DNA of 44,582 nucleotides, taken from contig JAVBTT010000032.1 of the NCBI GenBank assembly GCA_031556035.1, forward strand, positions 1 to 44,582, in the 5' to 3' direction. The notes below the pieces were generated by a model that worked only from the letters and a program-made list of their open reading frames with translations, made no database searches and was not told the DNA's origin. Position numbers and translations under genes: made by a program. Numbering within the stretch: the first letter of the stretch is position 1; each line of letters begins with the position of its first letter. This document shows positions 8,836 through 18,800 of the stretch, piece after piece. This DNA is from JAVBTT01 sp031556035. Lineage in GTDB: Bacteria; Bacillota; Clostridia; Oscillospirales; UBA929.

Positions 8836-9549
8836 TTACTCAACGATGTCAACAGGCTTATACTTTACCTTTCTTTTCTTTTTGTAATCGTAAAACCCCA
8901 TGAACCTCTTGTATTCACCGCGCGGAGCTTTGTTGAGTATGGTGCCCAGAATGCGCACATCCATATCGGTAAGCCTCGCAATTTCCTTCTGAAGCCTTAC
9001 CGTTGAGTCTCCCATCTGCGCGACAAAAAAGGATCCGTCGGTCTTGCAGCTTATGACAGAGGCGTCCGCGTTGGCGCACAGGGCTGAGGTGTCAAATATG
9101 ATAAAATCAAAATCGCTCTTGAGCCTTTCCATAAGCTCATCAAAACGCGGAGAATAGAGCAGCCCTATCGGGTTTTTATTCGATATGTCTCCGCAGGGCA
9201 AGTAGACAAACTTCTCAAAATTGGTGGAGGTCAGGATATCCTCATATTCAGCCACCTCCGCCAGATAATCGGTGACTCCCTTGAGCTTGTCCGAGGCAAG
9301 GCGCTTTGACGTGCTCATTTTCCTTAGATCACCGTCAACAAAGGCAACCTTCCAGCCGGCCATCACCATAGCGATTGAAAAATTAATTGCGATCGTGGTC
9401 TTGCCCACTCCGGGCTCACTGCCGGTTATGCAAATGGATTTTGGCATGTCTTCCTTATAGTTGTTAAAAAGGTTGGCGATCAGCGAATCATAGGAATCCT
9501 GCACGATTTGATTAGGATGCGGGTAAAGTTTTGTTTCAAGCTTCTGCAT
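8836..9549 (-). CDS. CpsD/CapB-like tyrosine-protein kinase (polysaccharide export control)
   Basis: A 237-aa bacterial tyrosine kinase of the MinD/Mrp P-loop fold. Walker A is GSEPGVGKTT, Walker A' is VAFVDGDLRK and Walker B is FIIFDTSA. The C-terminal tail is lysine-rich and carries several tyrosines (FYDYKKKRKVKYKP), the usual autophosphorylation cluster. Being only the cytoplasmic half, it needs the membrane co-polymerase encoded immediately upstream (stop 17 bp before this ATG at 9549, site GGGGAG) for activation. Such pairs control chain length and export of capsule or exopolysaccharide. No cognate CpsB/PHP phosphatase gene is seen in the window. Confidence 0.9.
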   Translation of the reverse strand: MQKLETKLYPHPNQIVQDSYDSLIANLFNNYKEDMPKSICITGSEPGVGKTTIAINFSIAMVMAGWKVAFVDGDLRKMSTSKRLASDKLKGVTDYLAEVAEYEDILTSTNFEKFVYLPCGDISNKNPIGLLYSPRFDELMERLKSDFDFIIFDTSALCANADASVISCKTDGSFFVAQMGDSTVRLQKEIARLTDMDVRILGTILNKAPRGEYKRFMGFYDYKKKRKVKYKPVDIVE

Positions 9550-9566
9550 GTTTGTCTCCCCGCCTG

Positions 9567-10244
9567 TCAGTATTTAATGCCGTGATTGGGAATCAGCATA
9601 AGATTGTTCACTGCCTTAAGGTTAGCTAAATCCTCGACCATTTTTATTTTTCTCGTAAACAGCACTATAAGAAAAACTATTGCGGCCCCGATAACGCCTC
9701 CGGCGAGCAAACCCGCCATCATGTACAGCATCTTATTGACGCCGGACACGGTTGTAACCGATTCAGCTCTGTCCAAAAAGTCGAAATATGAAACGCCTGT
9801 AATGGTACCGAGCGACTCTATAAAGCTGCTGCCGACCTCATTAGCAACATCCATAACGATATTCCTGTTGTTTGACGAGGCGCGTATCACGACAAGATTC
9901 GAGGACACCTTGGCCGTAACCATCCCCTGTATTTGAGAGGCCCTCAGGTTGTAACCATAATTCGACAGCTCAGTGGCCGCCCTTGATGCCACCATCCCGC
10001 TGGTTGCCAACGGGAGAAATTCCGTCGCAAGTTTTTTTGAAACGCTTATCTCGTCAAGCGAAACAGAGCCATACGATATTATTTTGTCAAAGTTTACGCC
10101 GATAAGTGTGGCCTCCGAATAATAGGTTGGAATAATGGTCTTGGTATAATAAAAAGCGCTCCCAAGACCTATCAGGGCGCACAGCGCGATTATCCACCAT
10201 TTGGGCAGAGCTTTTTTCAAAAATACCCCTATTGTCATATCCAT
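9567..10244 (-). CDS. Wzz-like polysaccharide co-polymerase / kinase activator (CpsC type)
   Basis: A 225-aa membrane protein with two membrane spans, one near residues 14-35 (LPKWWIIALCALIGLGSAF) and one near 168-190. An extracytoplasmic domain of about 130 residues lies between them. The short cytoplasmic tail after the second span is the part that activates the CpsD kinase in Gram-positive systems. The start is ATG 10244 with GGAGG nine bases upstream; a second ATG lies two codons in. Its predicted role is setting chain length of the exported polymer and activating the kinase gene that follows. Confidence 0.88.
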   Translation of the reverse strand: MDMTIGVFLKKALPKWWIIALCALIGLGSAFYYTKTIIPTYYSEATLIGVNFDKIISYGSVSLDEISVSKKLATEFLPLATSGMVASRAATELSNYGYNLRASQIQGMVTAKVSSNLVVIRASSNNRNIVMDVANEVGSSFIESLGTITGVSYFDFLDRAESVTTVSGVNKMLYMMAGLLAGGVIGAAIVFLIVLFTRKIKMVEDLANLKAVNNLMLIPNHGIKY

Positions 10245-10271
10245 ATACGCAAGCCTCCGTTTCCCGGTTGT

Positions 10272-11423
10272 TTATTCGACCGCTACGACGTCGCCCAAGG
10301 ACAGTCCGTCTGTTATCTCAATCATGTCGCCGTTTATAATCCCCGTAGTGACGACCCGCTGCACATACGCCCCGTCCTGATACAGGCTTACGGTCTGCAC
10401 TCCATTGATGTTCCTTATGCATTTCTTATTTACCCCGAGCACACCGCTCTTGCTTATCGATATCGTGACAGGTGACGCGGAGTTCATTGTCATAAGCGGC
10501 ACTTCACCATAAAAGGCAAAGTAAACAGAGTTTTCTATGTTCGCGGCAGATTCCGCCTTCCACACCGCGTCCCCTGGCACCGGCGAATACACATACGCCG
10601 AGTACGTGTTTCCCTCGTAGCTCACGTTTATTTGCTTCTGGCCCTTCAAATTAATAGTGCTTGAGCTGGGAGTCTTGAGAACCATGCCGTCATAAGGGAC
10701 AAAGCGCGCGATATGTGTCCCGGCCGTCACCCGCTCTTCCACCGTGATATCCGCGACATATGTCACTATTCCCGCGCCCGGAGAGAGAAGGGTGCAGTGG
10801 TCCAGCTTCTCTTTAAGCAGTTCGAAGGACTTTTTGAAGTCCTCATGCTCCTTGGCGAATATCTGTTTATTGACCTTAAAAATGTCCAGATTGAGCTCCG
10901 CCTGATCAATTGCGCGTTTGCTGCGGTCCCTGTACTCCTTGTTCGCGGCCGACGGATCTCCCTTGTAGAGCTCCAGCGCATAATTATACGTATCCTTCGC
11001 CTGCTCAATCGCGATTTGATGGCTCTTCTCCGAGTATGACTGGCTCCTTTCCCTCAGCTCCCAAAGCTGGCGCTGAAGCTCCTGCCTGTCTATGGATTCC
11101 TGAACCTCGGATGTATCTATCTCGGCAATGACCTTCCCCTCGGAGATCTTGTCATAAACACTTACCGCAAGCGATTTAAGCGGGCCGTTGACATCCTTGT
11201 AAAACAGATTAACCGTTGTAACCGGCACAAGCGTAGCCTGAAGTATGGTCTCATAGTTTACATCGATTTTCTCCACTGTCGAAGTCTTGCCGTTTGGCTT
11301 TATCGACTGCGGCGGCTGAGAGGTTCCGTCCAGGGACGGTTCTGGCGACACAGTGCATGACGATGTCAGCACACAGGCGCCGGCCAAGAGGCAGAGCGCG
11401 GCTGACTTAATTTTGCGAAGCAT
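10272..11423 (-). CDS. HlyD/MacA-like membrane-fusion adaptor lipoprotein, first gene of polysaccharide operon
   Basis: A 383-aa exported lipoprotein. The signal sequence begins MLRKIKSAALCLLAGACV and ends in a lipobox LTSSC. Then come a serine/proline-rich linker, a barrel-sandwich half (residues ~60-100), a long charged coiled-coil hairpin (~110-215, DRQELQRQLWELRERSQSYS...), the returning lipoyl-like half and a C-terminal beta domain ending ITDGLSLGDVVAVE. This is the layout of HlyD/MacA-type adaptors. The ATG at 11423 is preferred over 11441 because GAGGTGG precedes it by about eight bases. No transporter gene for it to pair with is present, so it may work with a polysaccharide exporter elsewhere or with the Wzz/kinase pair. 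Confidence 0.8.
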   Translation of the reverse strand: MLRKIKSAALCLLAGACVLTSSCTVSPEPSLDGTSQPPQSIKPNGKTSTVEKIDVNYETILQATLVPVTTVNLFYKDVNGPLKSLAVSVYDKISEGKVIAEIDTSEVQESIDRQELQRQLWELRERSQSYSEKSHQIAIEQAKDTYNYALELYKGDPSAANKEYRDRSKRAIDQAELNLDIFKVNKQIFAKEHEDFKKSFELLKEKLDHCTLLSPGAGIVTYVADITVEERVTAGTHIARFVPYDGMVLKTPSSSTINLKGQKQINVSYEGNTYSAYVYSPVPGDAVWKAESAANIENSVYFAFYGEVPLMTMNSASPVTISISKSGVLGVNKKCIRNINGVQTVSLYQDGAYVQRVVTTGIINGDMIEITDGLSLGDVVAVE

Positions 11424-11499
11424 TTTTATAAACCACCTCATAATCTACGGCAATAGAAAGCCGTCAAAAACAGTCGGACAATCGTACAGTAACTCATAT

Positions 11500-11528
11500 A
11501 TTGTATCATGGGGGGATATAAAAGTCAA
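11500..11528 (-). promoter_or_regulatory. Promoter of the polysaccharide operon
   Basis: On the minus strand, TTGACT (11528-11523) and TACAAT (11505-11500) are separated by exactly 17 bases. Transcription would start near 11493, leaving a ~70-base leader before the adaptor gene. No other comparable promoter was noticed inside 1326-11423, where gaps are at most ~70 bp. Confidence 0.75.
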
Positions 11529-11609
11529 AACGTATTTGGTTTGCTGCTGTACTCTGTCACAAACTGCCCTCCCGCTGTAACACAGGCGTCAGTTTTACAT
11601 AATTAGTGG

Positions 11610-11638
11610 TTGAAAACACCTTGATTCACGTGTATAAT
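11610..11638 (+). promoter_or_regulatory. Promoter of the mreB-like gene
   Basis: TTGAAA (11610-11615) and a consensus TATAAT (11633-11638) are spaced by 17 bases, reading towards the gene at 11758. It is back-to-back with the polysaccharide promoter about 80 bp away, so one regulator could affect both. Confidence 0.78.
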
Positions 11639-11757
11639 AAATGCGCCATAAATTTATACTTCCTAGATGGAATTTTAGCGTCCCGCCGCTTCCCGGCGAA
11701 GAGCAGCGCGGGGTATGCTTTCAAAATCATGTTTAATCGCCGGAGAAACGGTGGCAA

Positions 11758-12789
11758 ATGTCTGTGTTCAATCGTGATATCGGGCTGGATTTGGGAACCG
11801 CCTCCATCCTTGTTTTTGTCAAGGGCAAGGGTGTTGTTCTTCGTGAGCCAAGCGTGGTGGCCATTGACAAAAACACAGGAAAGCTCCTCAAGGCGGGCAC
11901 CGACGCGCAGAAGATGCTCGGGCGCACCCCCGGCAATATTGTGGCGATGCGCCCTCTCAGGGAGGGAGTCATTTCCGATTATGAGATGACCGAGCGCATG
12001 ATCAAGGAGTTCCTTCGCAAGGTTTCCGGCTTCAGGCTTTTTAAGCCCAGAATAGTGATATGTGTCCCCTCGGGCATCACCGAAGTGGAGGAACGCGCTG
12101 TCATTGACGCCGGCATGCAGGCCGGCGCCAGGCGGGTTTACCTGATCGAGGAGCCCGTCGCGGCCGCTATCGGCGCGGGCATTGATATAGCCAAGCCCTG
12201 CGGCCATATGGTGGTCGATATTGGCGGTGGCACCTCCGATGTGGCCATAATCTCCCTGAGCGGAATTGTTGAGTCGACCTCGATTAAAATCGCGGGCGAT
12301 CAGTTTGACGAGTCGATAGTTAAGTATATCAGGCGCAAGCACAATGTCCTGATAGGAGAGCGCACCGCCGAAGAACTGAAGATCAATATCGGCTGCGTGT
12401 TCCCGCGGCCGGATGAGAAAACAGTCGAGGCCAAGGGCCGTTGCCTTATGACGGGACTGCCGCGTGTATTCTCAGTAACATCCTCTGAGATGATTGAGGC
12501 TTTTGAGGAGGTTTCCACACGCATTGTCGAGGCGATTCACAGCGTTCTTGAGCGCACCCCGCCCGAGCTTGTGGCTGATATATCCACCAACGGCATTGTG
12601 ATGACGGGCGGCGGCAGCCTTGTGTGGGGCTTTGACAAGCTCATTGAGCAAAAGACCGGAATCGCGACGCACGTGGCCGATGAGGCTGTCTCATGTGTGG
12701 CTTATGGCACCGGCAAGAGCCTGGACATGATAAACGATATGCAGGACGGGACTATAAACCTGTCCCGCCGCAAACAGATGCAGTCGTAA
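11758..12789 (+). CDS. mreB: MreB/Mbl-type bacterial actin
   Basis: A 343-aa actin-fold ATPase that polymerises under the membrane and directs lateral wall synthesis in rod-shaped cells. The phosphate-1 loop is DIGLDLGTASILVFVKG, phosphate-2 is VVDIGGGTSDVAIISL, the adenosine motif is IVMTGGGSLVWGFDKL, and the MreB-typical EPVAAAIGAGI is present. Length is normal for the family. The ATG at 11758 has GGAG 12 bases upstream and a closer GGTGG. MreC and MreD are absent, so this looks like a stand-alone paralogue (Mbl or MreBH style) rather than the mreBCD copy; which paralogue it is cannot be decided here. Confidence 0.93.
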   Translation: MSVFNRDIGLDLGTASILVFVKGKGVVLREPSVVAIDKNTGKLLKAGTDAQKMLGRTPGNIVAMRPLREGVISDYEMTERMIKEFLRKVSGFRLFKPRIVICVPSGITEVEERAVIDAGMQAGARRVYLIEEPVAAAIGAGIDIAKPCGHMVVDIGGGTSDVAIISLSGIVESTSIKIAGDQFDESIVKYIRRKHNVLIGERTAEELKINIGCVFPRPDEKTVEAKGRCLMTGLPRVFSVTSSEMIEAFEEVSTRIVEAIHSVLERTPPELVADISTNGIVMTGGGSLVWGFDKLIEQKTGIATHVADEAVSCVAYGTGKSLDMINDMQDGTINLSRRKQMQS

Positions 12790-12799
12790 TACTGTTATG

Positions 12800-12832
12800 A
12801 CAGCCCCTCCCGGCAAAGCCGGGAGGGGCTGT
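12800..12832. terminator. Bidirectional hairpin between convergent genes
   Basis: Arms 12800-12814 and 12818-12832 form a perfect 15-bp GC-rich stem with an AAA loop, 11 bp after the mreB stop and 15 bp from the end of the convergent GH101 gene. The T-tract is weak on both sides, so it may stop transcription imperfectly. Confidence 0.75.
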
Positions 12833-12846
12833 CTGTCTCGTTGCGG

Positions 12847-15800
12847 CTATCTTCTCGCCGTAAAGGTAAACGAATAGCTCGGGAACAGCGATGGCATCTT
12901 AACTCCATTGACCACTATGACATCGCCCTCCTTAAGAGAGTCGTACATGATGTCATCAAGAACAAGCATGCTGGTATTCTCGCTGTGCGTCAGAGTCGTT
13001 CGTGTCACCTTGGAGCCGTTCAGCGTGACGTAGTTGTTGAAGCTGGCGGCGGTCTTGTGCCTGATGTCAGGTACAAAGAAGGTCAGTGCCGCCCTGCCGC
13101 CCTCGTCTGTGCCGAGGGTGATGTCCCAGATGGTCATGCTGTATTCGACTATCGTGAGCGCCGTGCTCGCGGCGGCGGCCCTGCCGTCTACTCTGGCCGT
13201 TATCAGGTACTCGCCCTTCACAGGCATAGTGCCCGCCTTGTAGATGAACTCAAAGCTGTCCGCAGGGGCGACGACCTTGCCGCTCGAATAAATTGCGCCG
13301 TCCTTTTCAATTGTAATAAGGACTTCCCTGCCAGCGATCTGTTCGCCCGTGATTCTAAGCTTCAGATTTGCCTGGAGCGTCTCCAGAATGTTGGACGAAG
13401 TGATGTTTTCGACGGCTTTGACATGCGGCATGGCTGTTTCATCATAGACGGCGAAGTCGTCGATCATCAGGAAATTGGAGTGCAGCGACCCGGGGGCGCT
13501 TGAACAGCCAATCGTCAGATAGCAATCCTCGTCGTCGGCGGGAGTGGTGAAGGTAATGGATGCCACTCCAGGCTCAGGATTGGTTCTGGGAGCGCCCACG
13601 AACGCCAGGCGCTGCTGGATAATCTGAGTGCCGCTGCCGCTAAACGCCCTGACAAAGTAGACATTGTTAGTGGCGGTCGTGTAGTTGAATTGCACGGTGT
13701 AGGTTGTGTTCGGCTTAAACTTCAGCGTGTTTGGAGTCGTGCGAAGTATCGCTGAAATGGCCTTATCCTCATACGTCTTGAGGGACCAGGAGCCGCTGAT
13801 TACATAGTTCTCGTACTGGTTCGTGGCGTAACCGTTGATGGATACCGGGGCCTTCTCCGAGAGGTGGGTGTTGTTGCCTCCGCCAGCGTTATAGTACACA
13901 AACGGGCCGTATCCCTCGGAGATGTTCTCAAAGTCCTCGTAATAGTACGCCGCGGCCGGAGCGACGGTCTTGCCCTGGTTCTCCCAGATGCGCGCGTCGT
14001 CAAAGACGACCGCTGGGCTGCCTGCCGCGACCTCAAGCGCAAACACGGCCTCGCCGTCAGCGTTCGCGGTGAACCTGACCTCAATACGGGTCATGCGCGG
14101 GTAGGGCTGCCCGGAGACGGTGGCCTTCCACTTTCCGGGTTCGTCGTAGTTATTTATCGCGGTCTTGACGGCTGTTTTTGAGACATCCAGCCCGTATGTG
14201 TCAGTGACTCTCAGCGTCACCTGCCGGGCGGAAGATGCGGAGGAGCCTATCTGGAGCCAGACGGATGCGGTGTAGGTCTTGCCCGGCGTCAGGTTTACGA
14301 TTTTGTTTGTGACGGTCGCGGCCTCTGAGCCGACCTCCATGACGCCGTTGGCGCGGCTGTCCAGCTTCATGCCGACGTTGGCCTGGTTTCCGGTTCGCCA
14401 GTGGTCAAAGCTATGCGTGTCGAAGCCAGGATCGGCGAGGTGGCCGCCCGCCTCCACGGCGCCAAAATCGGCGGCAGGAGCCTTCGGGACGGCGCCATTT
14501 TTGTAGATGATATAAGGGGTTGAGGAGCTCAGCGAGCTTAGATCAAGGGAGCGGCCCGCGCCAACCGGGAACGCGCCGTTGATGAGTGTCTTGCCGGTGT
14601 CGGAGAGCCGGTATATCTGGACGGTTGTCTGGTCAGCCCAGCTTGTCGGCAGTGTCCACGCCGTGGTGCGCGCCGAGCCGGTCTTGGCGTTCCAGTAATA
14701 GATCTTGTCCTCGGTTATCGGGCTCCAGGGGATGAAGACCTGGCTGGCGTTGCCGTTGTTGACAACCGCGCCGCCGCTCAGCGCGTAGTCCATAATGGCG
14801 ACCAGTGTGCCGTCCGGGGCGTATATCTTTGTAGTGCTGCCGTCAAGGACGGATTTGGCTCCCGCCATAGACTGGACATAGTTGCCGTTGTCGTCTCGGG
14901 GGGCGCCGAACGTGATCTCGCTGTCCTCCCAACGGGCTACCGGGAAGTACTGCATGTACTTGGAGGGCAGGTTCTGGTTGTAGAACACGCGCACGCCCTC
15001 AGCCATGCTGGTTCTGTTCTGCCAGGTGGAGAGGCCGGGCTGCACTGAGCCGCGCAGCATGCTGCTGACGTAGGGGCTGGTGGTCGGGAAGGCGTCCTTT
15101 GTGTCGTTGTAGAGATAGCGGAACACCTTGCTGCCGTCGCCGCTCGTCGGATAGTAGAGGTCGGTGCCCCAGTGGGTCCAGACCACGTTTTGCTCCATTG
15201 GCCCGGAGAACTCGGTGGCGTTCATCCAGTCGAACTCTCGCAGCACGCTGGAAACCTGCTTGGCCCTCCAGTCAGCGCCGCTGTAAATATCCACATAGAT
15301 CCAGTCGAGGCCGGGCGCGTTCTCCTTGAGCATCTGGAAGCGCTTCCTCAGCTCGCCGGACAGCAGATCCTTGGTCTGGTCGAAGTAGAACGCCTGGTCA
15401 ACCCAGCCCCAGCCGTTGGAGTTCGGATAACCGTTCGCGTCGCGGTAGAAGTAATTGAGCTTGGTGTTGAAGAAGGAGTCTAGGATGTACTCTCCCACGT
15501 TGACATGGACGCCGATCTTCATCTTGTATTTTTTGCCCTCGTTGATCAGCGTGTTGAAATCCTTGACGCCGCCCTGACGAATGCCGATGTGGTTGCCCAC
15601 GTCCGGATGCGAGTCGTCATGGCCCTCCGCCTGATACCCCTTCTCAAGGATCATCTGGCCAAAGCCGTCCGTGTAGTTGTACAGCTTTTTGCCGTCATCC
15701 AGGCCCCTGAGGAACGGGTTCTCGGCGAGACTGTTGAAGTTGAAGGATACGTATGAGAAATAGTCGCGGATATCCTCGCCGCCCTTGGGGATTGGCGCGT

Positions 15801-18800
15801 ACAGGCGGTAGAGGTTCGCGGCGTCCTGCCAGTCGGCCCTGCCGCTTGCGTTTCCGTCCAGCGCGACGAGCACCCTGAAGTTCATGGATCCAGGGGCGGG
15901 GAAGTCCGCTTCGGCGTTGGGGAATTCCGCGTTGTTGACAGCCCCGCGGTAGGCCCAGGGGCCGTTGTTTATCGACAGCGTCTTGGGGATGATGTTGGCA
16001 GAATCGGTGTCGTCATCCGCGACAAGGGTCACGAGACTGCGGGTCGGGGTTTCGGTGCTGTCGTTGATGAGGCCAACGGACACGTTGGCCGACGTGTTGA
16101 GGTTGGTGATAAAGCCGGCCGAGTAAGGCACTGTGCCGGGCGTCCTGGTAGCGATGTTGAAGTTGACGTCGGACATGTTGTTCCAGGTGCCCGGATTGAC
16201 ATAACCGTCGCCTCGGATATTGTCGTTTACAGCGTTAGTGCCGGCCGCGCCGACGAATTTTGCCAGCGTTATTCCTGCCATCTCAAAGTTATACAGCCTG
16301 GTTTTGGATTCGCCGGTCACCTTGATCTCACAGGGGAGGGTGGTTCCCTCCACACGGTAGGTGAAGCGGAAAGTGACGTAATTGTCCGGGTCGGACGCCT
16401 TGTCCTCATACGCCTTTACGTTGTATACCGCCGAGTTTCCGTCCGCAGTGAAATCGACTACCTCGGCCAGCCACTCCTCGCCGTTGATGTCCAGCGTATA
16501 AGCCAGCTCCCGCTGCGCGAGCACGGTCTTTCCGCCCAGCGTGTAGGAACGCGGAACCGGGAAGCGGTTGTCCATCTCCACCGTCATGTCGGGGGAGCTG
16601 ATGGTTACCGGCTCAAACGCGGGCTCGGGATCGGGCTTTGCCACGCCCAGATACTCAATGCAGCTTATAGAGTCGATATACAGCTCCTTCGCGTCGCCTA
16701 TGGAGCCGACGCCGATCAGGCCCGCCACCGATGGGTAGCTGACGTTCGTGGCGATATAAGAGCCGACGAGAACCTCGCCGTCTCCGGGGTTTACGTAAAG
16801 CTTAAGCGTCTTGTCGCTGTAACGAAGGCGAATGTCGTACCAGGTGTCCGGCAGCATGATGGGGCCCTTGCCGATCTCCCCGCGCACGATCTTGATGTTG
16901 TTGGCGTCTCGAATGTCCCAGGTTGACGTCGCCGCGTTATAGTATACAACGGCGTAGGTGGTCAGAGAGTCGTAGCGTATTACGAGGGCGATATTTCCCG
17001 CCGTGTCGACATATTCGCCGGGCTCGTTTATCGGGTCGAATTCATGCTTGATCGGGCTGGCGGGTTTGGACTTCAGGCGGATTTTGTATGTGGCGTCCTT
17101 AGTGTAGGAGGAGGCCGTGTCGACCAGCATGATGTTGGAGGCGGGCAGATCAAGCTTCAGCGCCTTGCCGTCCGCGGCGGTTTCATCGTCGACGATCTGA
17201 GACGAATGGGGAACATAGCTCATCGCGTTGATCCAGTTGCCTGTCACGCCGTCCGAATAAGTCTGTGCGTAGTCAAAGGCGGGCTCGCGCGGGGTTACAA
17301 CCTTGAATTCCTCGGGCAGCTCGCTGTCCGAGCGGATGGGGCCGACGTAGAGATTGTCAATGTATACTGACTGGGCCGTATAGAAGGAGCGCAGTCCAAG
17401 CGCGCCGGCCACAGTGCTGTACGTGCTGTAGTTGTAGTTGTCCACAACCTTGACTCCGTCAAAGTACAGTGTTATCCTGCTGCCGGCGAAAATGGCGCGC
17501 ATGGTGTGCCACTGTCCCGGGGAGAACACTCCCTCGGCGTTTAAGTTGCCGGAATACGCGCTGGGGCCGTACTGGGCAAACCATCCGGAGCCGGAGCGGG
17601 TTATCTCGTTCCAGGCGGAGGTGGAGGAGCGGCGGAAAATCATGCCCAGACGCACTTCCTGCGTGGTGGTATCGACAGACGGGCGGGTGGCCTTGACACG
17701 TATCGCGTACTCGCCGTCCACAATGTTGCTCGGGAGGTCGGTCGAATATATGTAGTTCGCCGTGCCCGCGAAATCGATTCTGAGGGCCTTGCCGTTCATG
17801 GCGCTCGGATCGTCAACGATAACCGGCGTCAGCGGTCTGTTGTCGGGGGATATCGCCGTTGTGAACTGGTAAGCGTAATTGGTTTCGGCAGTGACGGACT
17901 TCCAGTTCAGAAGCCGCGCCTCGCCCTCCCCAAATGTGGTATACACCGGCTCCGTGTCGGCGGGCCACTCAGCGGCGACCCTGAGCCTGGCGGAGTTGGT
18001 GACGGTTGTCTGGCCGCCGCATGAAACCTGGCAGCGGTACAGGTAACCGTTATAGGCAGATGTCAGAACCGGGGTTGTATAGGTTATCTCGTTCCTGGTT
18101 CCAGCCGCGTTGGACCAGTTGGTGCCGTTGGACGACTGCTGCCAGTTGTAGGTCAGCGCGTTGCCGCTCTGGTTGTTAGCTTCCACGCTGAAGCTTGTGG
18201 TCTGACCTATGTACACCGTCTTGTCTGTGGGGTGAGCCAATATAATTGGTGTATCAGTCGACGGATTAACTGTAAGCACGGCGGCCTCGGAATACACTGT
18301 CCTTGTTCTGTCTCCGAGGGTGTTGGTGATTTGGCACCGGTACATTGCCCCATTGTTTGCAAGGGCGAGGGAGGCAGTCGTGTAGCTGGCGGTGGCGGCG
18401 CCCGAGCCTCCGGTCGCGTTTGTCCAGGAGGTGCCGTTGGCCGATGTCTGCCACTGATATGTCAGCGTTCCGTCTGCGGCTGTCGCCTCAACACTGAAGG
18501 TGGCGGTCTTGCCGGCCTCGCAGGTTGTGTTTTGGGGCTGGGAGATTATAGAAGGGGTAGAGGGCCGGGGCTGCTCAGTCTCCTTGACCTCGATGTAGTC
18601 GACCACATAGGTCTGCGTGGTGCCCCAGCTGAACAGGCCCACATAGCCCTCGCCGACATTCCAGCTGGACCAGCTCGTGTCGTTGTCGAGCAGCTTTACA
18701 CCGTCGACGGTGAGACTGATCTTTCTGGCGACAAACTCAAGCTTGATCTCATACCAGCGATTCATTTCAAGCGTCTGGGTTGCCGAAGTATAGGGATCCT

